A DNA stretch of 64,000 nt from Bifidobacterium sp. 7101 (GCF_000499285.1 NZ_AWUN01000004.1:156533-220532), one strand, 5' to 3'; shown: positions 46,238 to 55,808, counted from the stretch's first letter. Notes: generated from the letters alone by a model not told the origin. Program-made: numbers and translations.

Positions 46238-47113
46238 TCAGACCGCCACCGGGGCCTTGATGGCGGGATGGCACTGATAGTCCACCACCTCGAAGTCTTC
46301 GTACCGGTAGGAGAAGATGGAATCGGCCTTGCGAATGCGCATGGTCGGGTAGGGATAGGGCTTGCGCGACAGCTGCTCCAGAACCTGCTCCACATGGTTG
46401 TCATAGATATGGCAGTCGCCACCGGTCCAGACGAACTCCCCCGGCTCAAGATCGGCCTGCTGGGCCATCATCAGGGTCAGCAGGGCGTAGGAGGCAATGT
46501 TGAAGGGCACCCCCAGGAACATGTCGCAGGAGCGCTGATAGAGCTGGCAGCTCAGCCTGCCGTCGGCCACATAGAACTGGAAGAGCGCATGACAGGGCGG
46601 CAGGGCCATGCTGTCAACCTGGGCTGGATTCCAAGCAGTGACGATCATTCGACGGGAATCCGGGTGGGTGCGTATCAGATCCAGCACCTTGGCGATCTGA
46701 TCGATGGTGCGATGAGGGTCCTCTGGGGTCGGAGCTGGCCAGCTGCGCCACTGGACCCCATAGACCGGGCCCAGATCCCCGGTCTCCGGGTCGGCCCACT
46801 CGTCCCAGATATGCACGCGGTTCTCCTGCAGCCAACGCACATTCTGTGACCCTTTCAGAAACCAAAGCAGCTCGTAGGCGATGCCACGGAAGTAAACCTT
46901 CTTGGTAGTGATCAGCGGGAAGGAATGCGACAGGTCGAAGCGCATCTGCCGTCCGAACAGGGATATGGTCCCAGTTCCCGTCCTGTCGGACTTCAGAGTT
47001 CCCTCGCGCAGGATGGTGCGCACCAGGTCCTCATAAGGAGTGGGAATGTCCGAGTCGGGACGCTCGGGGATACGTGTACGGATACGCTGCAGTTCTTCGG
47101 AAGTCAAGGCCAT
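46238..47113 (-). CDS. thyA: Thymidylate synthase
   Basis: ThyA methylates dUMP to dTMP using methylene-tetrahydrofolate. The 291-residue protein has the phosphate-binding Arg region ([13 protein letters not shown]), the catalytic [11 protein letters not shown] (Cys ~174), the [16 protein letters not shown] segment with the conserved Arg-Ser pair, and the C-terminal IKAPVAV that closes over the active site. Length and motifs are standard. It depends on the folA product encoded next. Together thyA-folA recycle folate, which matters if de novo folate synthesis is impaired as the folBK locus suggests. Confidence 0.97.
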   Translation of the reverse strand: MALTSEELQRIRTRIPERPDSDIPTPYEDLVRTILREGTLKSDRTGTGTISLFGRQMRFDLSHSFPLITTKKVYFRGIAYELLWFLKGSQNVRWLQENRVHIWDEWADPETGDLGPVYGVQWRSWPAPTPEDPHRTIDQIAKVLDLIRTHPDSRRMIVTAWNPAQVDSMALPPCHALFQFYVADGRLSCQLYQRSCDMFLGVPFNIASYALLTLMMAQQADLEPGEFVWTGGDCHIYDNHVEQVLEQLSRKPYPYPTMRIRKADSIFSYRYEDFEVVDYQCHPAIKAPVAV

Positions 47114-47255
47114 GCGGCCATACTATCAAGTCCTCGGTAAGCTGAGCGCGCCCCTGTGACGAATCGCAAAGTCCGGGTTAGATTGGAGGAGTAGGTCCGG
47201 CCACAGGGTCGGATCCGGATGACGCACCCGGCCGGGTGTGGACAAGGAGGAACAG

Positions 47256-47669
47256 ATGGGCAAGAGACTTTGGGTCGAACGCGACAAGGATGGCACCTGG
47301 AACGCCTATGGCGACAACGGTGCCCACATCACCTTCGGCAAGGGCGAGGATCAGTTCAACCCCGGCGACCTGATGAAGATCGCTCTGGCCGCCTGTGGAG
47401 CCCTCTCCAGCCAATTCGCCGTGGAGAGCGCCCTGGGCAAGGGCAAGGGGGCGAAAATCGTGGTGGACGGCACCTATGACGCCGACGATGACGCCTACCT
47501 GAGTTTCGACGAGCAGGTGGACGTCGATGCCACCTCGGCCAGGCTGGCCCAGGATGATGCAGACAAGCTGGAGGAGCGGGTACGCCGCCATATCGCCAAG
47601 TCCTGCACCGTGGCACACACCTACCAGCGGGAGACCCCAGTCAGGATCTCCGTCAAGGTTCGACACTGA
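47256..47669 (+). CDS. OsmC/Ohr family protein
   Basis: A 137-residue peroxiredoxin-like OsmC-fold protein. The fold is seen in the first beta sheet, PGDLMKIALAACGALSSQFAVE and the C-terminal CTVAHTY. The two Cys (in LAACGAL and SCTVAHT) sit at the positions used by OsmC/Ohr proteins to reduce organic hydroperoxides. AAGGAGG lies 6 bp before ATG 47256, so I prefer it to the in-frame GTG at 47238. It is a monocistronic gene convergent with the universal stress protein gene, and divergent from thyA. Confidence 0.85.
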   Translation: MGKRLWVERDKDGTWNAYGDNGAHITFGKGEDQFNPGDLMKIALAACGALSSQFAVESALGKGKGAKIVVDGTYDADDDAYLSFDEQVDVDATSARLAQDDADKLEERVRRHIAKSCTVAHTYQRETPVRISVKVRH

Positions 47670-47736
47670 ACCAACAACGATAAAGGAGAGGGGACCCCTA
47701 GGTTCATGGAACTCCGTGGGCCCCCGCTCCCTGCCC

Positions 47737-48783
47737 TTACTCCTTGTGTTCGGGGTCGATGGTTGACTCCAGGTCAGCCAGCTGCTCGGGCTTGGCCGAA
47801 TCCACAGAAACCTGCTCCACACCGGTGATCTCAGCCACGTCGGTGGTTTCAGCCGCCTCTGCAGCAGCTTTGAGCCCGGACTCCTCGGCCTCCACGTACT
47901 TGCGCGGCACCACGTAGACGGGGCTAACGGCATGCTGCAGGAGACCCTGGCTGGTCGATCCCAGCAGGAGCCCAGTGAAGCCGCCGCGACCACGCGAGCC
48001 GACCACGACCACATCATGGGTCTTACTGGCCTGTGTCAGGGCTTCAACAGCCGATCCCGGCACCACGGTCTTATTGATGCGCAGATCGGGATAGGTCTTC
48101 ATGAGCGGTTCGATTCGGGTATTGAGGTCATCCAGGTAGGAGTCCATGACGCTGCGCTCCTCGGACGAACCCGTACCGGTCAGTCCGGAGATATTGGGTA
48201 CTGCCGACATGACATCCAGCTCAGCATTCCAGCTGTCAGCGAAGGCGGCGGCGATCTGCAGGGCCTTAAGCCCCCACTTGGACTCGTCAGAACCCACGGC
48301 AACCCGCTTGATGTCGTTACTCAGATGCATCAGGTTGCCGTCGTCGTCGGTGTAAGGAACGACCACAATAGGACAGTAGGCATAGGCGGGCAGGCTGGAG
48401 CTGGTGGTGCCCAGCAGGCGCTCAGCCAGGCCGCCCTTGCCCCGATTCCCGATGACAATCAGCCGGTAGTTGCGGCTCAGCTCCACGAAGACCGATGAAG
48501 GATCCCCTGTCACAATCAGCGTGGCTGCCCCTACACCTTGCTCATCGGCGATGGCCTTGGCCTTGGAGAGAATCTCCTGGGCGTCGTTGTGAGCCGCAAC
48601 GTCGTCTCCCATGGTGGTGTATGTCGCGTCGAAGGAGACGGCCGCATACGAGGGAAGAGAATATGCGCAGACGATTTGCAGGGTCAACCCTGCATGCTTA
48701 GCGTAGTTGGCGGCCCACCACGCCGCCTTGTAGCTGGCGTCCGAGCCATCGACGCCTACCAGAACAGCCTTGTCGTTGCTCAT
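47737..48783 (-). CDS. Universal stress protein with two Usp domains
   Basis: A 348-residue protein of two tandem UspA domains. Each carries the ATP-binding G-x2-G-x9-G(S/T) motif: VIGNRGKGGLAERLLGTTSS in the first and VVGSRGRGGFTGLLLGSTSQ in the second. The start, AVLVGVDGSDASYKAAWWAA, gives the Asp of the first domain. The C-terminal ~55 residues are an acidic tail (TTDVAEITGVEQV...). Such proteins bind ATP and are linked to stress or dormancy. An AGGAGG ribosome binding site (GGAGGTCG) lies just before the start. Promoter features are not evident in the 170 bp upstream. Confidence 0.9.
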   Translation of the reverse strand: MSNDKAVLVGVDGSDASYKAAWWAANYAKHAGLTLQIVCAYSLPSYAAVSFDATYTTMGDDVAAHNDAQEILSKAKAIADEQGVGAATLIVTGDPSSVFVELSRNYRLIVIGNRGKGGLAERLLGTTSSSLPAYAYCPIVVVPYTDDDGNLMHLSNDIKRVAVGSDESKWGLKALQIAAAFADSWNAELDVMSAVPNISGLTGTGSSEERSVMDSYLDDLNTRIEPLMKTYPDLRINKTVVPGSAVEALTQASKTHDVVVVGSRGRGGFTGLLLGSTSQGLLQHAVSPVYVVPRKYVEAEESGLKAAAEAAETTDVAEITGVEQVSVDSAKPEQLADLESTIDPEHKE

Positions 48784-48911
48784 CCGACGACCTCCTTTAA
48801 ACTTGGCGATGACAAACCGACATCGCTCTTTCTGTCAGAATATCGCATGCAGTCCTTATCAATAAGTTAGCAGGGGCCAACACGCGAGGAACTTCGACTC
48901 TGAATATGCAA

Positions 48912-48931
48912 AACGCCCCCGTAGGGGCGTT
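48912..48931 (-). terminator. Terminator of the NlpC/P60 gene
   Basis: An 8-bp stem (AACGCCCC / GGGGCGTT) with a 4-nt loop followed by TTTTG on the minus strand, 22 bp past the stop of the NlpC/P60 gene. Confidence 0.7.
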
Positions 48932-48953
48932 GAGCCTGCACAACAACTATGCC

Positions 48954-49694
48954 TTAGACCAGACGACGATACTCGAAATCCCGATAAAGCTTCTGAACTG
49001 TTACGGTCCGACCGGGACGCGGGGCATGAATCATGCGGCCACCGCCGACATAAATGCCCACATGGCTACCATCAGAGGTCACCAGCAAGTCACCAGGAGC
49101 AGGATCCGTGACCGGTACACCCACTGAACGTTGCGCATCGGCCGTGCGTGGCAGGCTGATACCGAAGTGGGCGAACACATACTGGGTGAATCCAGAGCAG
49201 TCGAAGCCCGTGGCTGGATCGGTCCCGCCATACACATAAGGAATCCCCTGGAACTGAAGGGCGTAGTTGACCACATCTGCACCCGTGCCGGAGACCGGTG
49301 CATCCGTAACCGTGTTGGTGGTGCTGGCACGAGCAGCCGAACGACTGACCTGCTGCGCGGACTGACGCCGACTGGCTGCAGCCTGGGCCTGTTCTTGGGC
49401 CTGCTCTTGAGCCTGCTGGGCCCTGGCTTCAGCATCCTTCTCGGCCTGGGACTTGGTGGCAGGAACGTTCAAAGACTCAATGCCACCCCAGCTGCTGTCC
49501 TTTTCGACGGTGGTAGCCGTCGACTCGGTCAATAGGTCGGCACGCACCTTGCTGCCGGGAGTGAATGAACGCGACGAAGTAACTACGGCTTCACTGCCGT
49601 CACTGGCCTGGGCCACGGCGGGTATACCGATGGAGAGCATGCCACAGATTGTGGCAGCTGCCATCATGCTCACATACTTGCGTGTTTTTTTCAT
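48954..49694 (-). CDS. Secreted NlpC/P60 peptidoglycan endopeptidase
   Basis: A 246-residue secreted protein: a Sec signal peptide (~1-30, MKKTRKYVSMMAAATICG, cleavage near AQAS), a Gln/Ala-rich low-complexity linker (~85-135, including QAQEQAQEQAQAA) and a C-terminal NlpC/P60 domain. The catalytic Cys is in GFDCSGFTQ, the His in GSHVGIYVGGG, and the third polar residue is His in RMIHAPRPG. The enzyme cleaves D-gamma-glutamyl-diamino acid bonds in the cell wall. It lies 50 bp downstream of the CHAP gene, and they may be co-transcribed. I looked for a c-di-AMP riboswitch upstream and saw none. Confidence 0.92.
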   Translation of the reverse strand: MKKTRKYVSMMAAATICGMLSIGIPAVAQASDGSEAVVTSSRSFTPGSKVRADLLTESTATTVEKDSSWGGIESLNVPATKSQAEKDAEARAQQAQEQAQEQAQAAASRRQSAQQVSRSAARASTTNTVTDAPVSGTGADVVNYALQFQGIPYVYGGTDPATGFDCSGFTQYVFAHFGISLPRTADAQRSVGVPVTDPAPGDLLVTSDGSHVGIYVGGGRMIHAPRPGRTVTVQKLYRDFEYRRLV

Positions 49695-49743
49695 CGGTCA
49701 CAATTCTATCACGTATTAGGAACAAGAATGAACTAGCCAAGAA

Positions 49744-50655
49744 TCAGTAGTGGATGTAGTTGAAAGCGTGCACATTGGACAAGGTGCGGGAGTAGGTCTT
49801 TCCGTTCATGACGGCACCGCACTCCGAGGTGACAATGGAGCCGTCGGGGTTGATCTTCTCAACGATGGCCACGTGGCCGTAGGTGGAATCCGAACCCTCC
49901 TGGCCAGCCTGGAAGACCACGATGTCGCCGACATTGCGCGGCGTATTGTCCACCCAATAGCCCAGGGAGCGGGCAGAGCCGGACCAATCCTTGGCATTGC
50001 CCATGTGTGAGCCCACCGGCAGACCCAGCTGGTGACGCCGGACGTAGGCCCACCAGGTGCACTGGCTGAACTCATAGACATTGCCAGCATCTCCAGTGGC
50101 ATGGTTGGGGTTGAACCCTGAAGGCAGAACCGATCGATTGGCATCCATCAGCACAGCCACGACCGGATTGTTGGCCAGGGATTTGGACATCTGTCCGGCA
50201 TCGAGTTCGGATTCACCCAGCTCCCAGCTGCCCTCGTTACGTTGTGAGGCCGTCGGCAGGGGCTGACGGTAATCAGAGCGGGAGACCCTTGCACCACCAT
50301 TTGAGTCAGAGGAGCCAGCAGAGGATGAAGGGGTGACCAAATTGATGGCGACACTGTCAGCCAAGGGCAGGGACCAATCCCCGCGAGCCTGACTGACCGC
50401 CATAGAGGAAGCGGCAGCACCGACCAGGACAGTCAGGGCCGAACCGGTCATGATATGGGAGCGACGGGCTGAGGCTTTTGCCGCCAGACGGATGGAACGA
50501 CGGGTCCGAGGGGCCGCCTGGTTCAGCTTGGCCGCCAGAGCATCATCAAGACCCTCAATGGCCGCTGCCTGGGGTACGCCTGAAGATCGGCCGGTCGACC
50601 AACTGCCGACACCTGCGCCTCGCCTGGCAGAAGCCCTGTGCGCAGCATGCTTCAT
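49744..50655 (-). CDS. CHAP-domain cell-wall amidase
   Basis: A 303-residue protein. After a Lys/Arg/Ala-rich cytoplasmic N terminus, residues ~65-90 are a single membrane anchor (MTGSALTVLVGAAASSMAVS). A ~90-residue Ser/Gly-rich linker follows. The C-terminal CHAP domain has catalytic Cys in FSQCTWWAYVRR and His in GHVAIVEKI, with the third residue in SECGAVM (Glu). CHAP domains act as amidases or endopeptidases in peptidoglycan remodelling. GGGAG precedes ATG 50655. The 290-bp spacer upstream holds its promoter and nothing else I can identify. Confidence 0.9.
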   Translation of the reverse strand: MKHAAHRASARRGAGVGSWSTGRSSGVPQAAAIEGLDDALAAKLNQAAPRTRRSIRLAAKASARRSHIMTGSALTVLVGAAASSMAVSQARGDWSLPLADSVAINLVTPSSSAGSSDSNGGARVSRSDYRQPLPTASQRNEGSWELGESELDAGQMSKSLANNPVVAVLMDANRSVLPSGFNPNHATGDAGNVYEFSQCTWWAYVRRHQLGLPVGSHMGNAKDWSGSARSLGYWVDNTPRNVGDIVVFQAGQEGSDSTYGHVAIVEKINPDGSIVTSECGAVMNGKTYSRTLSNVHAFNYIHY

Positions 50656-50948
50656 CTAGAATCACTCCCGTTTATGTTCCGACGCGACTTTCGTGCCGTA
50701 TCACGAACCATCACAAGGGAACACCATAACGCAAGCGAGAACCCAGACCAAATGACCTGAATTGTCCATACTGGTGTACTCAAGCATGGCTTCGGTGGTC
50801 GCTCATCTTCGACAACCACGGAATACGCTAGGATTATACGGACATGAGGCGGACATGAGCAAACCGGCATGCGTGCCGTCGGACACGGCGTGTTCCTCGG
50901 TTTTGAACCCTGCCTGGTCCACCCTGAGCGAACCAGGCTCATGCGAGG

Positions 50949-52334
50949 TCAGACCGGGGTTGAAGCCAAAAGGAAGGACCCGCCGGCCTCGTCGAAATCT
51001 TGGGGCATGGTGATGTCGACACGACCATCCTCGGAGGGAATGAAGAGGGCCTGTCCCTGGTCCAGTACACAGGACTGGCCAGCAGCCGCACAACGGATCC
51101 GACCATCAGTGCAGACGATGATGCGCGGTCCTCTGCGGGGGATCATCAGGTGACGAGGCCCAAGACGCTCTATCAGATCTCCATAGCGCTGCTGAAGCCT
51201 GTTGAGCAAGGGCCAGGTGGCGCCACCCTCCTCCACATGTCCGTAGACCAGCATGTATTCGTTGATCTTGGGCCGGTAGGTCACCATATTGTGCATGATC
51301 AGGGTGGCGATCATGGAGCTGGATGGATCGATAGGAGCCGAAGGCTGGCAGTCCAGGCTGTGCAGGAGGTTGGGTATATCCCGATGCTTGGGTGTCATGC
51401 CGGCCCTGAGCACGTTGTCGGAGTTGGTCATGATCTCTGCCGCAGTGCCATGGATGTATGCGTGAGGAGTCCCGGCGGGAATATAGACCGAATCACCTTC
51501 CTCCAGGTCCACGGGATTGAGCATAAGCAAGCAGAGCACGGCGGGGTCACCCGGAAAGGCCCGGGCGGCACACAGGGCATGGTCCAGCACGGCTTCCGCC
51601 CGCCTGGACCGCAGCCGCATGGCAGCAGCCTCCAAGGCTTCCTCCAGGCCTCGGGCCGCCTCCGGCTCGGCAGTCACGGCAGCGTGGAAGGCCCGGAAGA
51701 TACGTCGGCGGGAGTCGGGCCAAATCAAGGAGGAGACCGGCATCATGGCATCAGCAGAGGCGAAGCGGGCCGGAGGAACACCCAGGTGGAAGGTGCGGGC
51801 AGTCAGTGCTTCAGCCATCAGCTCGGCCAGAGGATGATCCACGGCGCGCAGGAGGGTCAGCTGCGTGGAGATGGTCGCGAAGCCTACACAGGCCTGGAAG
51901 GGCTCCAAGGCCACCACCATCTCGTTCTTGGCCAGACTGTCGTGAAAGGAGCGGCTGGGATCGTCGTCAGGCACCCCCAGGGCATTCTCACGGTTGAAAC
52001 CGGCACGGGCCTCGAAATCCAGCGGATGCACCTGCAGGGACAGAGGAATACGGGCCGAGATTATCTTGAACAGGTAAGGAAGGGTGGGACCGAAGAGGCG
52101 GGAGTCACGCTCCCCCAGCATAGCCATGGGATTGCGGCGAATGGCCTCGGTCAGCGGCATGAGCGAGCCGTCTGGCAGCGTCAGAGGCGAGGGGGATTCG
52201 GTGTGCCCGCTGAACCACATTTCCGCCAAGGTATCCCCCTGGCGTTCGACTGACTCATGCAGATGGAACATGCGCTGCAGTCGGTCATGTGAGCCCCAGG
52301 CGTAGTGCTTCTCCACAGCTTGGATCGGATACAC
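50949..52334 (-). CDS. manA: Mannose-6-phosphate isomerase, type I
   Basis: The enzyme interconverts mannose-6-phosphate and fructose-6-phosphate. The 461-residue protein begins YPIQAVEKHYAWGSHDRL, which matches the family start. Zn-binding residues are in SLQVHPLDFEA (Q-x-H-P) and IPAGTPHAYIHG. Length is above the ~390-420 norm, with a helical insert at ~170-260. The start is the GTG at 52334, preceded by AGGGGAG. The upstream frame to 52400 lies before this signal. Mannose is a plausible dietary sugar; no mannose transporter is adjacent. It is divergent from the DUF2530 gene. Confidence 0.9.
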   Translation of the reverse strand: MYPIQAVEKHYAWGSHDRLQRMFHLHESVERQGDTLAEMWFSGHTESPSPLTLPDGSLMPLTEAIRRNPMAMLGERDSRLFGPTLPYLFKIISARIPLSLQVHPLDFEARAGFNRENALGVPDDDPSRSFHDSLAKNEMVVALEPFQACVGFATISTQLTLLRAVDHPLAELMAEALTARTFHLGVPPARFASADAMMPVSSLIWPDSRRRIFRAFHAAVTAEPEAARGLEEALEAAAMRLRSRRAEAVLDHALCAARAFPGDPAVLCLLMLNPVDLEEGDSVYIPAGTPHAYIHGTAAEIMTNSDNVLRAGMTPKHRDIPNLLHSLDCQPSAPIDPSSSMIATLIMHNMVTYRPKINEYMLVYGHVEEGGATWPLLNRLQQRYGDLIERLGPRHLMIPRRGPRIIVCTDGRIRCAAAGQSCVLDQGQALFIPSEDGRVDITMPQDFDEAGGSFLLASTPV

Positions 52335-52473
52335 GCACTCCCCTTTCCACGGGAAATCCCTCCATGGGCCGGTGCATACGAACCCACCAATCCCCGTCAT
52401 GATAAGACAAGGGCCGAAGCATGGGCAAGGCGAGGGGGTCGCAGCATGTCATTGCGAACGGTACAGTGGGGGT

Positions 52474-52761
52474 ATGAAGCTGGCTCCCATTTTCGACCCG
52501 GATGCCCGCAGGCCATCGCCACGGCCCGTGCAGGTGGACCTGCGACGCATCTTCCTACTCGGCACTGGCGCCTGGATTCTGGCGCTGGTTGTGGTGGGCA
52601 TTCTGGCCCTGACCGGAATGACGGTCACCAAGCCTTTGATCGTCTGCCTGTCCGGGGTTGGCGTGGGCATCCTGCTGATGATCTGGGAGCATTTCAATCG
52701 CTGGGATTATCGTCGCCTTGCCCAGCAACCGGACCCTGAGCCAGAGGAAGCATCAGCGTAA
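52474..52761 (+). CDS. DUF2530 family membrane protein
   Basis: A 95-residue protein with two membrane helices (IFLLGTGAWILALVVVGIL and KPLIVCLSGVGVGILLMIW) joined by a tight turn. The short basic N terminus and the WEHFNRWDYRR motif after helix 2 match the actinobacterial DUF2530 family. The function is unknown. The ATG at 52474 is just after a GGGGG run. Its last 68 bp overlap the end of the convergent histidine-kinase-like gene on the opposite strand, which implies coupled or antisense control. Confidence 0.75.
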   Translation: MKLAPIFDPDARRPSPRPVQVDLRRIFLLGTGAWILALVVVGILALTGMTVTKPLIVCLSGVGVGILLMIWEHFNRWDYRRLAQQPDPEPEEASA

Positions 52762-53944
52762 ATGTGCTCCCCTCTCCAGGCGCGCTCCAGACCGTGACCG
52801 AGCCATGGTGGGTCAGGGCAACATGCTTGACGATGGCCAACCCTAGGCCGATGCCAACGGCGGTCTCCTCATTCTGATTGTCGGCGCGGTAGAAACGCTC
52901 GAAGATCCTGTCCTGGTCCGTCTTGGATATGCCTCGGCCGTGGTCGACCACCCTGATGATTCCGTAGTTCCCGTCCTTGGAGGCCTGTGCCACCAGGGAA
53001 ACGGTAGAGCCCGAAGGCGAATAGGAGATAGCATTCTCCACCAGCTTGGCTAGAGCCACTCTGATCTGCTGCCCGTCGCCATGAATAGTCAGCGGCCGGT
53101 CGCATCGCCATCGCAGGGTCACATGGGCCTGGTCGGCTCTATCCTGCTCATCCTGTACCACTGCACGAATCTGCTCAGCCACGTCAAGCACATTCTCCCT
53201 GCTGGGTTTGATCCGCTCCTGAGCCCGGATCAGCAGAAGGAGATCCTTGAGCACATGCCCCAGATAAGCACTGTAGCGCTGGACCGAGGAAGCATCCTTG
53301 GAGACACTGCGCAGGTGGCTGCGAAGAAGTTCTGGGTCATCACCCTCCAGGTGGGAGGTGTTTTTGAGCTGTGCCGCCAGCTCCTCCAGGGCCTGGACCG
53401 GCTTGAGCATCTGCTCGGATACGTTGGTCATGAAGGCGTCCCTGGTCCGAACGAACCTGACCGAATCGCTCACATCATCGATAAGCACCACCACCAAGGA
53501 CTGGTCGATGCGACCCAGGGTGACCTTGAGCCAGTTCCTTCTGGACACTGCCTGGGCCTGAACACGGGTCGCGTCCCCAGGATCCTCGGCCTCGTCAATA
53601 TCCCAGTCATCGGATTCCGTGCTCTCAGCTGCGGCATCCAGAGCGAATTCGGTAGGCGTTCGCGTGATCAGATTAAAACTGCGTCGACCGCCCGAACGCC
53701 GTACCTGCCCGATGGCTTCGATGATCTTCGGATTTGAGATCTCGTCGTTGCTGACGATTCCCAGCCTGTAGGCATCCGGGCTGGAGCGGACAACCTCGTC
53801 ATCGCCATCAACCACAACCGTGGCGGCGGGGATAAGCGCCAGCAAGGCCTGGGTCGAGCCCTCCAAAGCCTCGCCATCGGCCTGTTCACCATCCTTGCTC
53901 CGGTTGCCCATAAGGCTGCGTAGGCGGTCCATGAACCGTCTCAT
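52694..53944 (-). CDS. SenX3/PhoR-type sensor kinase lacking the phosphoacceptor histidine
   Basis: A 416-residue protein resembling SenX3, the phosphate-responsive kinase. The layout is a PAS-like region (~35-160), a dimerisation helix, then a HATPase domain. The ATPase motifs are intact: N-box LVENAISYSP (N304), G1 DHGRG (334-338), F-box FERFY and G2 GIGLG (364-368). The H-box reads FMTNVSEQMLKP, aligned with the usual NVSHELKTP, so Glu177 sits where the phospho-His should be. There are no membrane helices. It faces phoU divergently, with ~200 bp between starts. The partner response regulator is not in the window. Confidence 0.85.
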   Translation of the reverse strand: MRRFMDRLRSLMGNRSKDGEQADGEALEGSTQALLALIPAATVVVDGDDEVVRSSPDAYRLGIVSNDEISNPKIIEAIGQVRRSGGRRSFNLITRTPTEFALDAAAESTESDDWDIDEAEDPGDATRVQAQAVSRRNWLKVTLGRIDQSLVVVLIDDVSDSVRFVRTRDAFMTNVSEQMLKPVQALEELAAQLKNTSHLEGDDPELLRSHLRSVSKDASSVQRYSAYLGHVLKDLLLLIRAQERIKPSRENVLDVAEQIRAVVQDEQDRADQAHVTLRWRCDRPLTIHGDGQQIRVALAKLVENAISYSPSGSTVSLVAQASKDGNYGIIRVVDHGRGISKTDQDRIFERFYRADNQNEETAVGIGLGLAIVKHVALTHHGSVTVWSAPGEGSTFTLMLPLAQGPVAGQGDDNPSD

Positions 53945-54145
53945 AAGGACTTCCCTCCAGTCCGGCGCCGACCCCAGACGCTACGACATCAACCAAGTCT
54001 CATCGGCAGTTCCGGCTTTATTCTCGCATATCCGACATCGATTGCCGCTCCTATGGCCCGACATTCTTCGGTTCTGACTTTTTCTTGCCACCTTGGTCAC
54101 ATAGACTGGAGTCATATCGTTGACCAAGGCCGAAAGGGAAGAACA

Positions 54146-54823
54146 ATGCGCGTGATTTTCAACGAGGAGCTGGGGCTGGTGGCCGACGATCTCGATCGGA
54201 TGGCCGCCAAGGTTCGCGATGCCATCAAAAAAGCCGGGCGTTCCCTGATGGACAGCGACGTAGAGACCGCCCAGGAAGTCATTGACGGGGATGCCGATAT
54301 AGACAACCTCCAGGCCAGCATCATCGACCAATGCATCAGGCTCTTGGCCAAGCAGAGCCCCGTGGCCACTGATCTGCGGGTGGTGGTCTCCACGCTGAGT
54401 CTGTCAGCCACCTTCGAACGCATGGGAGACCTGGCCAGGCACATCGCCGAGACGGCAAGGCGCTCCTACCCCGAACCGACCCTGCCAGACGAGGTCATCC
54501 CCCTGTTCAAACAGATGCAGGACTTTCTGGACGTCATGGCCGATCGTCTGGTCGAGATGCTCTCCGACAGGGACACGACCATAGCCGAGCAGATCATCGT
54601 CAGCGATGACCAGATGGACAAGCTCCACCAGCAGACATTCGGCTATGCCCTCTCAGACGACTGGAAGGGAACAAGGCAGCAGCTGATCGACCTGGTCCTG
54701 GTGGCACGTTTCATGGAGCGTCTGGGAGACCATGGCGTCTCGGCGGCCCGGCGCGTGGTCTATATCGTCTCGGGCTTCGACCCATCCAAGGACCCCAAGG
54801 ATCTCGACCTCGATTTGGACTGA
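54146..54823 (+). CDS. phoU: Phosphate transport system regulator PhoU
   Basis: The 225-residue PhoU protein is made of two three-helix bundles, each with a conserved E/DxxxD metal motif (FERMGDLARH in the first half, ERLGDHGVSAAR in the second). It restrains the Pho regulon by linking the Pst transporter to the sensor kinase. The ATG at 54146 follows AAGGGAAG. It is divergent from the SenX3-like gene, and the two are separated by only ~200 bp, so a shared control region is likely. The C-terminal tail (DPKDLDLDLD) is acidic. Confidence 0.93.
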   Translation: MRVIFNEELGLVADDLDRMAAKVRDAIKKAGRSLMDSDVETAQEVIDGDADIDNLQASIIDQCIRLLAKQSPVATDLRVVVSTLSLSATFERMGDLARHIAETARRSYPEPTLPDEVIPLFKQMQDFLDVMADRLVEMLSDRDTTIAEQIIVSDDQMDKLHQQTFGYALSDDWKGTRQQLIDLVLVARFMERLGDHGVSAARRVVYIVSGFDPSKDPKDLDLDLD

Positions 54824-54842
54824 ACAGACAGCAGAGGGGCGC

Positions 54843-54883
54843 GGCCCGTCACCTGATAGTTGGTCGGATGACGGTCCTTTTTT
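54843..54883 (+). terminator. Terminator of phoU
   Basis: An imperfect 9-bp stem (GGCCCGTCA / TGACGGTCC, one mismatch), followed by six T, lies 20 bp after the phoU stop. A second inverted repeat further on (AGGTGGTG / CACCACCT) at 54914-54949 could serve the convergent gpmA. Confidence 0.7.
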
Positions 54884-55009
54884 ACTCCCCCAACCACCAA
54901 GAATAAATACCAAAGGTGGTGCCTTCCACAAAGGGAGAAGACACCACCTCAATAACTTTGGATGCTCTGTATCCAAAGTCCGATTCACATCATCAGATGG
55001 ATCTGGGGC

Positions 55010-55750
55010 TCACTTCTGACCCTGGGCCGCCACAGCAGCAGCACCGGCTGCGGCTGCCTCCGGATCCAGGTACTCGCCGCGAGGCTTGATGGGCTTGAAG
55101 TTCTCGTCCAGCTCGTAGACCAGGGGGATGGCCGTGGGGATGTTGACCTTGGCGATCTCGTCCTCGGTCAGGTTGTCGAGCATCTTGACGATGGCCCTCA
55201 GGGAGTTGCCGTGGGCGGCAATCAGAACGGTCTTGCCGGTCTTGAGCTCCGGGACAATGTCGCTCTCCCAGTAAGGGGTGACGCGCTTGACGACGTTGGC
55301 CAGCGCCTCGGCGCGGGGCACAGGGGCTCCGGCATACCGGGGATCGTGGGACTGCGAGTATTCGTCGTCAGGGTCGATCGCGGGCGGCGGGGTGGCATAG
55401 GAGCGACGCCAGAGCATAAACTTCTCGTCGCCGTACTTCTCGCGGATCTCGGTCTTGTTCTTGCCTTGCAGGGCTCCGTAGTGACGCTCGTTCAGCCTCC
55501 AGTCGCGCTTGACAGGGATCCAAAGACGGTCGGCCTCGTCCAGGGCGATGTTGGCGGTGTTGATGGCGCGGCGCAGCAGTGAGGTGAAGACGATGTCCGG
55601 CAGAACACCCTTATCCTTGAGCAGCTTGCCTCCCTTACGGGCCTCCTGCTCGCCCTGCTCGGTCAGCGGGACGTCCACCCAGCCGGTGAACTGATTGGTG
55701 TTGTTCCATGCGCTCTGGCCGTGCCTGAGCAATACTAGTTTGTAGGTCAT
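55010..55750 (-). CDS. gpmA: 2,3-bisphosphoglycerate-dependent phosphoglycerate mutase
   Basis: The 246-residue glycolytic enzyme converts 3- to 2-phosphoglycerate. The phosphohistidine is in [10 protein letters not shown] (H10), [10 protein letters not shown] is the substrate loop, and the second His is in [22 protein letters not shown] resembles the dPGM insert. Its C-terminal tail is Ala-rich ([12 protein letters not shown]), slightly longer than usual. The function in the glycolytic half of the bifid shunt is clear. It is monocistronic, convergent with phoU, and downstream of the menA-like pair on the same strand. Confidence 0.96.
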   Translation of the reverse strand: MTYKLVLLRHGQSAWNNTNQFTGWVDVPLTEQGEQEARKGGKLLKDKGVLPDIVFTSLLRRAINTANIALDEADRLWIPVKRDWRLNERHYGALQGKNKTEIREKYGDEKFMLWRRSYATPPPAIDPDDEYSQSHDPRYAGAPVPRAEALANVVKRVTPYWESDIVPELKTGKTVLIAAHGNSLRAIVKMLDNLTEDEIAKVNIPTAIPLVYELDENFKPIKPRGEYLDPEAAAAGAAAVAAQGQK

Positions 55751-55790
55751 AGTGAAAATTCTAAGACCTAAGTGAGACTGTTTGGCGGAC

Positions 55791-55808
55791 CTACAGGTTC
55801 CCCTGTAG
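55791..55808 (-). terminator. Hairpin after the first menA-like gene
   Basis: A 7-bp perfect stem (CTACAGG / CCTGTAG) with a 4-nt loop, read GGAA (a GNRA tetraloop) on the minus strand, lies just beyond the menA-like stop. There is no U-run. Confidence 0.35.

Noticed and set aside
47670..47736. Imperfect hairpin (GAGAGGGGACCC / GGGCCCCCGCTC) between OsmC and Usp genes
   Set aside because: It has two mismatches and no T-run. The GC-rich sequence makes chance pairing likely.
49695..50948. c-di-AMP (ydaO) riboswitch before the NlpC/P60 or CHAP gene
   Set aside because: Such switches precede cell-wall hydrolases in some Actinobacteria, but the conserved segments are not visible in either leader.
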